In this document: positions 5,418 to 6,781 of the stretch, piece after piece
How positions within the stretch are numbered: the first letter of the stretch is position 1
Layout of the letters: the number at the start of each line of letters is the position of its first letter
Assembly: GCA_028290765.1 (NCBI GenBank)
Contig: JAQGJF010000864.1
Coordinates: 1 to 6,781 of the forward strand
Source: Tardiphaga sp.
Lineage (GTDB): Bacteria > Pseudomonadota > Alphaproteobacteria > Rhizobiales > Xanthobacteraceae
Length of the DNA stretch: 6,781 nt
Direction: 5' to 3'
Made by a program: the position numbers and the translations under genes
The notes under the pieces: model-generated
What the model saw: only the letters and a program-made list of their open reading frames with translations
Told to the model about the DNA's origin: nothing
Databases searched by the model: none

Positions 5418-5451
5418 GACCCTTCGTCGACCAGGGTCGACCCTTCGTCGA
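5418..5451. repeat. Short direct repeat with embedded palindrome
   Basis: GACCCTTCGTCGA occurs twice (5418-5430 and 5439-5451), a 21-bp period. The segment between them creates a perfect 10-bp palindrome, GGGTCGACCC (5434-5443), and a 7-bp inverted repeat, GTCGACC/GGTCGAC (5426-5432 with 5435-5441). It lies in the 174-bp gap between grxD and the serine hydrolase gene. It could be a tandem duplication by slippage or a pair of binding sites; nothing in the sequence decides. Confidence 0.5.
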
Positions 5452-5490
5452 TCCCGGGCGGTAGCCTTGAACTCTGATCCCCCGCCGATA

Positions 5491-5533
5491 CACTCCCGCC
5501 CAATCCGGACACCAGATCCGGATCAGGGGAGTG
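5491..5533 (+). promoter_or_regulatory. Nested hairpin covering the serine hydrolase ribosome binding site
   Basis: The outer stem is CACTCCC (5491-5497) with GGGAGTG (5527-5533), and the inner stem is ATCCGGA (5503-5509) with TCCGGAT (5517-5523). The internal loop has 5 bases on one side and 3 on the other; the apical loop has 7. All 14 base pairs are perfect. The right arm of the outer stem contains the Shine-Dalgarno GGGGAG (5526-5531), 9 bases before the ATG at 5541. A competing pairing exists, CTGATCC (5474-5480) with GGATCAG (5520-5526), which would break the inner stem. Translational control is inference; the base pairing is seen directly. Confidence 0.5.
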
Positions 5534-5540
5534 ATGATAG

Positions 5541-6781
5541 ATGAAATTCCTGCGGAACAGCCTGCTGCCGCTCGTGGCCGTCGCGGTCTTTACCGCCGGC
5601 GCGGCGTTTGCCGACAGTCTGGTCCGCACCGATCCCGAGGTTGCTGGCTTCTCCCGCGACCGGCTCGGCCGGATCAGCAGCTATCTCAAGAACGAAGTCG
5701 CCACCAACAAGATTCCCGGCGCGATCATGCTGATCCAGCGCAAGGGCAAGCTCGCCTATTTCGAGACCTTTGGCGTGCGCGATCCCGCGACCAAGGCGCC
5801 GATGACGGCCAACACGATCTTTCGCATCTACTCGATGTCGAAGCCGATCACCACCGTCGCCGCGATGATGCTGGTCGAGGAGGGCCGGCTGTCGCTCGAG
5901 GAGCCGCTGTCGAAATACATCCCGTCCTTCGCCAATGTGAAGGTCGGCGTCGAAAAGAAGGGCGAGGACGGCAAGCCGGCCCTCGACCTGGTGGCGCCGC
6001 GCCGTCCGATCTTCATCCAGGACCTGATGCGGCACACTTCGGGCATCACCTACGGCTTCTTCGGCGAAGGCGCGGTGAAAAGCAGCTATCTCGACGCCCA
6101 TCTGTTCGAGGGCGATGTCGACAACGCCGAATTTGCCGAGCGGATCGCGAAACTGCCGCTGGCCTACCAGCCGGGCAGCACCTGGGACTACAGCCACTCC
6201 ACCGACATTCTCGGCCGGGTGGTCGAGATCGTATCGGGCAAGTCGCTCTATCAATTCGAGAAGGAACGCATCCTCGATCCGCTCGGCATGAAAGACACCA
6301 GCTTTTACGTCACCGACGAGGCCAGGCAGACGCTGATCGCCGAGCCGTTTCCGAACGAGCGCAAGCTCGGCAAGGATTTCGAGATGAACGACCCGCGGAT
6401 ACCGCGGAAATGGGAAGCCGGCGGCCACGGGATGGTCTCCACCATCGGTGACTATGCGCGGTTCACGCAGATGCTGCTCAATGGCGGCGCGCTCGATGGC
6501 AGGCGCTATCTCAGCCCGAAGACGATCGCCTTCATGGGCGCCAACCACATCGGTCCGGCCGCGGATGTCGTGCCGGGCCCGTATTACCTGCCCGGCGCGG
6601 GCTTTGGTTTCGGCCTGGGGTTTGCCGTTCGCACCGAAGCCGGCGTTGCCCCGGTCGCAGGTTCGGTCGGTGAAATGAGCTGGTCGGGTGCGGCCGGCAC
6701 CTCGTTCTGGATCGACCCGAAGGAGGACATGTCCGTGGTGTTCATGGCGCAGACCGTGGCGCAGCGCGGCCGGTTGCGGTT
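5541..6781 (+). CDS. Exported serine hydrolase, class C beta-lactamase/esterase fold (3' end cut off)
   Basis: The gene is open to the window edge: 413 residues are present and probably only a few tens are missing. Residues 1-24 form a Sec signal peptide (MKFLRN, hydrophobic core, AFA then Asp), so the protein is likely periplasmic. The beta-lactamase-type hydrolase motifs are visible: the nucleophile motif SMSK (98-101) in [22 protein letters not shown] (162-172), YSH at 217-219 in the position of the Tyr-x-Asn motif, AGGHGMVST (293-301), and WSGAAGT (381-387) near the position of the Lys-Thr-Gly motif. The pattern (Tyr217 retained, Trp-Ser-Gly instead of Lys-Thr-Gly) is like EstB-type esterases and D-aminopeptidase-like members more than true AmpC beta-lactamases, so resistance should not be assumed. 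The substrate is unknown. The start at 5541 is supported by GGGGAG and by the signal peptide. It stands alone after grxD, with a structured leader. Confidence 0.9.
   Translation, partial: MKFLRNSLLPLVAVAVFTAGAAFADSLVRTDPEVAGFSRDRLGRISSYLKNEVATNKIPGAIMLIQRKGKLAYFETFGVRDPATKAPMTANTIFRIYSMSKPITTVAAMMLVEEGRLSLEEPLSKYIPSFANVKVGVEKKGEDGKPALDLVAPRRPIFIQDLMRHTSGITYGFFGEGAVKSSYLDAHLFEGDVDNAEFAERIAKLPLAYQPGSTWDYSHSTDILGRVVEIVSGKSLYQFEKERILDPLGMKDTSFYVTDEARQTLIAEPFPNERKLGKDFEMNDPRIPRKWEAGGHGMVSTIGDYARFTQMLLNGGALDGRRYLSPKTIAFMGANHIGPAADVVPGPYYLPGAGFGFGLGFAVRTEAGVAPVAGSVGEMSWSGAAGTSFWIDPKEDMSVVFMAQTVAQRGRLR

Noticed and set aside
5523..6548. 341-codon minus-strand ORF opposite the serine hydrolase gene
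   Set aside because: Antisense shadow: the plus strand encodes a full signal peptide and catalytic motifs, while the minus-strand product matches no family I know.

Overview
The window is a GC-rich chromosomal segment, very probably from an alphaproteobacterium of the Bradyrhizobium/Rhodopseudomonas/Nitrobacter group. The reasons are GC-biased third codon positions, long false antisense ORFs, the protein families present, and an intergenic sequence that resembles a dispersed repeat I remember from that group. I see no transposase, integrase, CRISPR array, tRNA or rRNA.

Layout. At the left edge is the N-terminus of a membrane acyltransferase on the minus strand (1-182). A minus-strand DUF427 gene follows (414-776). 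It is divergent from a small BolA-family gene (957-1193, plus) with a good sigma-70-like promoter between them. Next is an LtrA-family membrane protein (1281-2495, plus, TTG start). Its 3' end overlaps by 25 bp, tail to tail, the end of a minus-strand two-gene ergothioneine operon: egtB (4746-3490, GTG start) followed by egtD (3442-2471). A 284-bp divergent regulatory region separates egtB from grxD, a CGFS monothiol glutaredoxin (5031-5366, plus). The right edge holds an exported serine hydrolase of the class C beta-lactamase/esterase fold (5541 to beyond 6781, plus), preceded by a strong nested hairpin that covers its ribosome binding site.

How the genes fit together. BolA and CGFS glutaredoxins are known partners that share a [2Fe-2S] cluster and are often gene neighbours. 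Here they are about 3.8 kb apart, with the ltrA-like gene and the egt operon between them. EgtD trimethylates histidine to hercynine, and EgtB is the iron-dependent enzyme that adds sulfur to it. No egtA or egtC is present, and EgtB carries a Tyr-Tyr pair typical, as I recall, of the cysteine-using subtype, so two genes may supply the committed steps. The middle of the window therefore has a thiol/iron-sulfur/redox theme, which is inference from gene content. The acyltransferase, DUF427, LtrA-like and serine hydrolase genes have no demonstrable link to it.

The non-coding stretches hold several structures: a perfect 16-bp palindrome upstream of egtB, a hairpin pairing the egtB Shine-Dalgarno, an inverted repeat over the putative grxD promoter, and the nested hairpin over the serine hydrolase Shine-Dalgarno. 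I did not find a convincing undescribed system. The most useful leads are the egtB regulatory region, the split bolA/grxD pair and the leader of the serine hydrolase gene.
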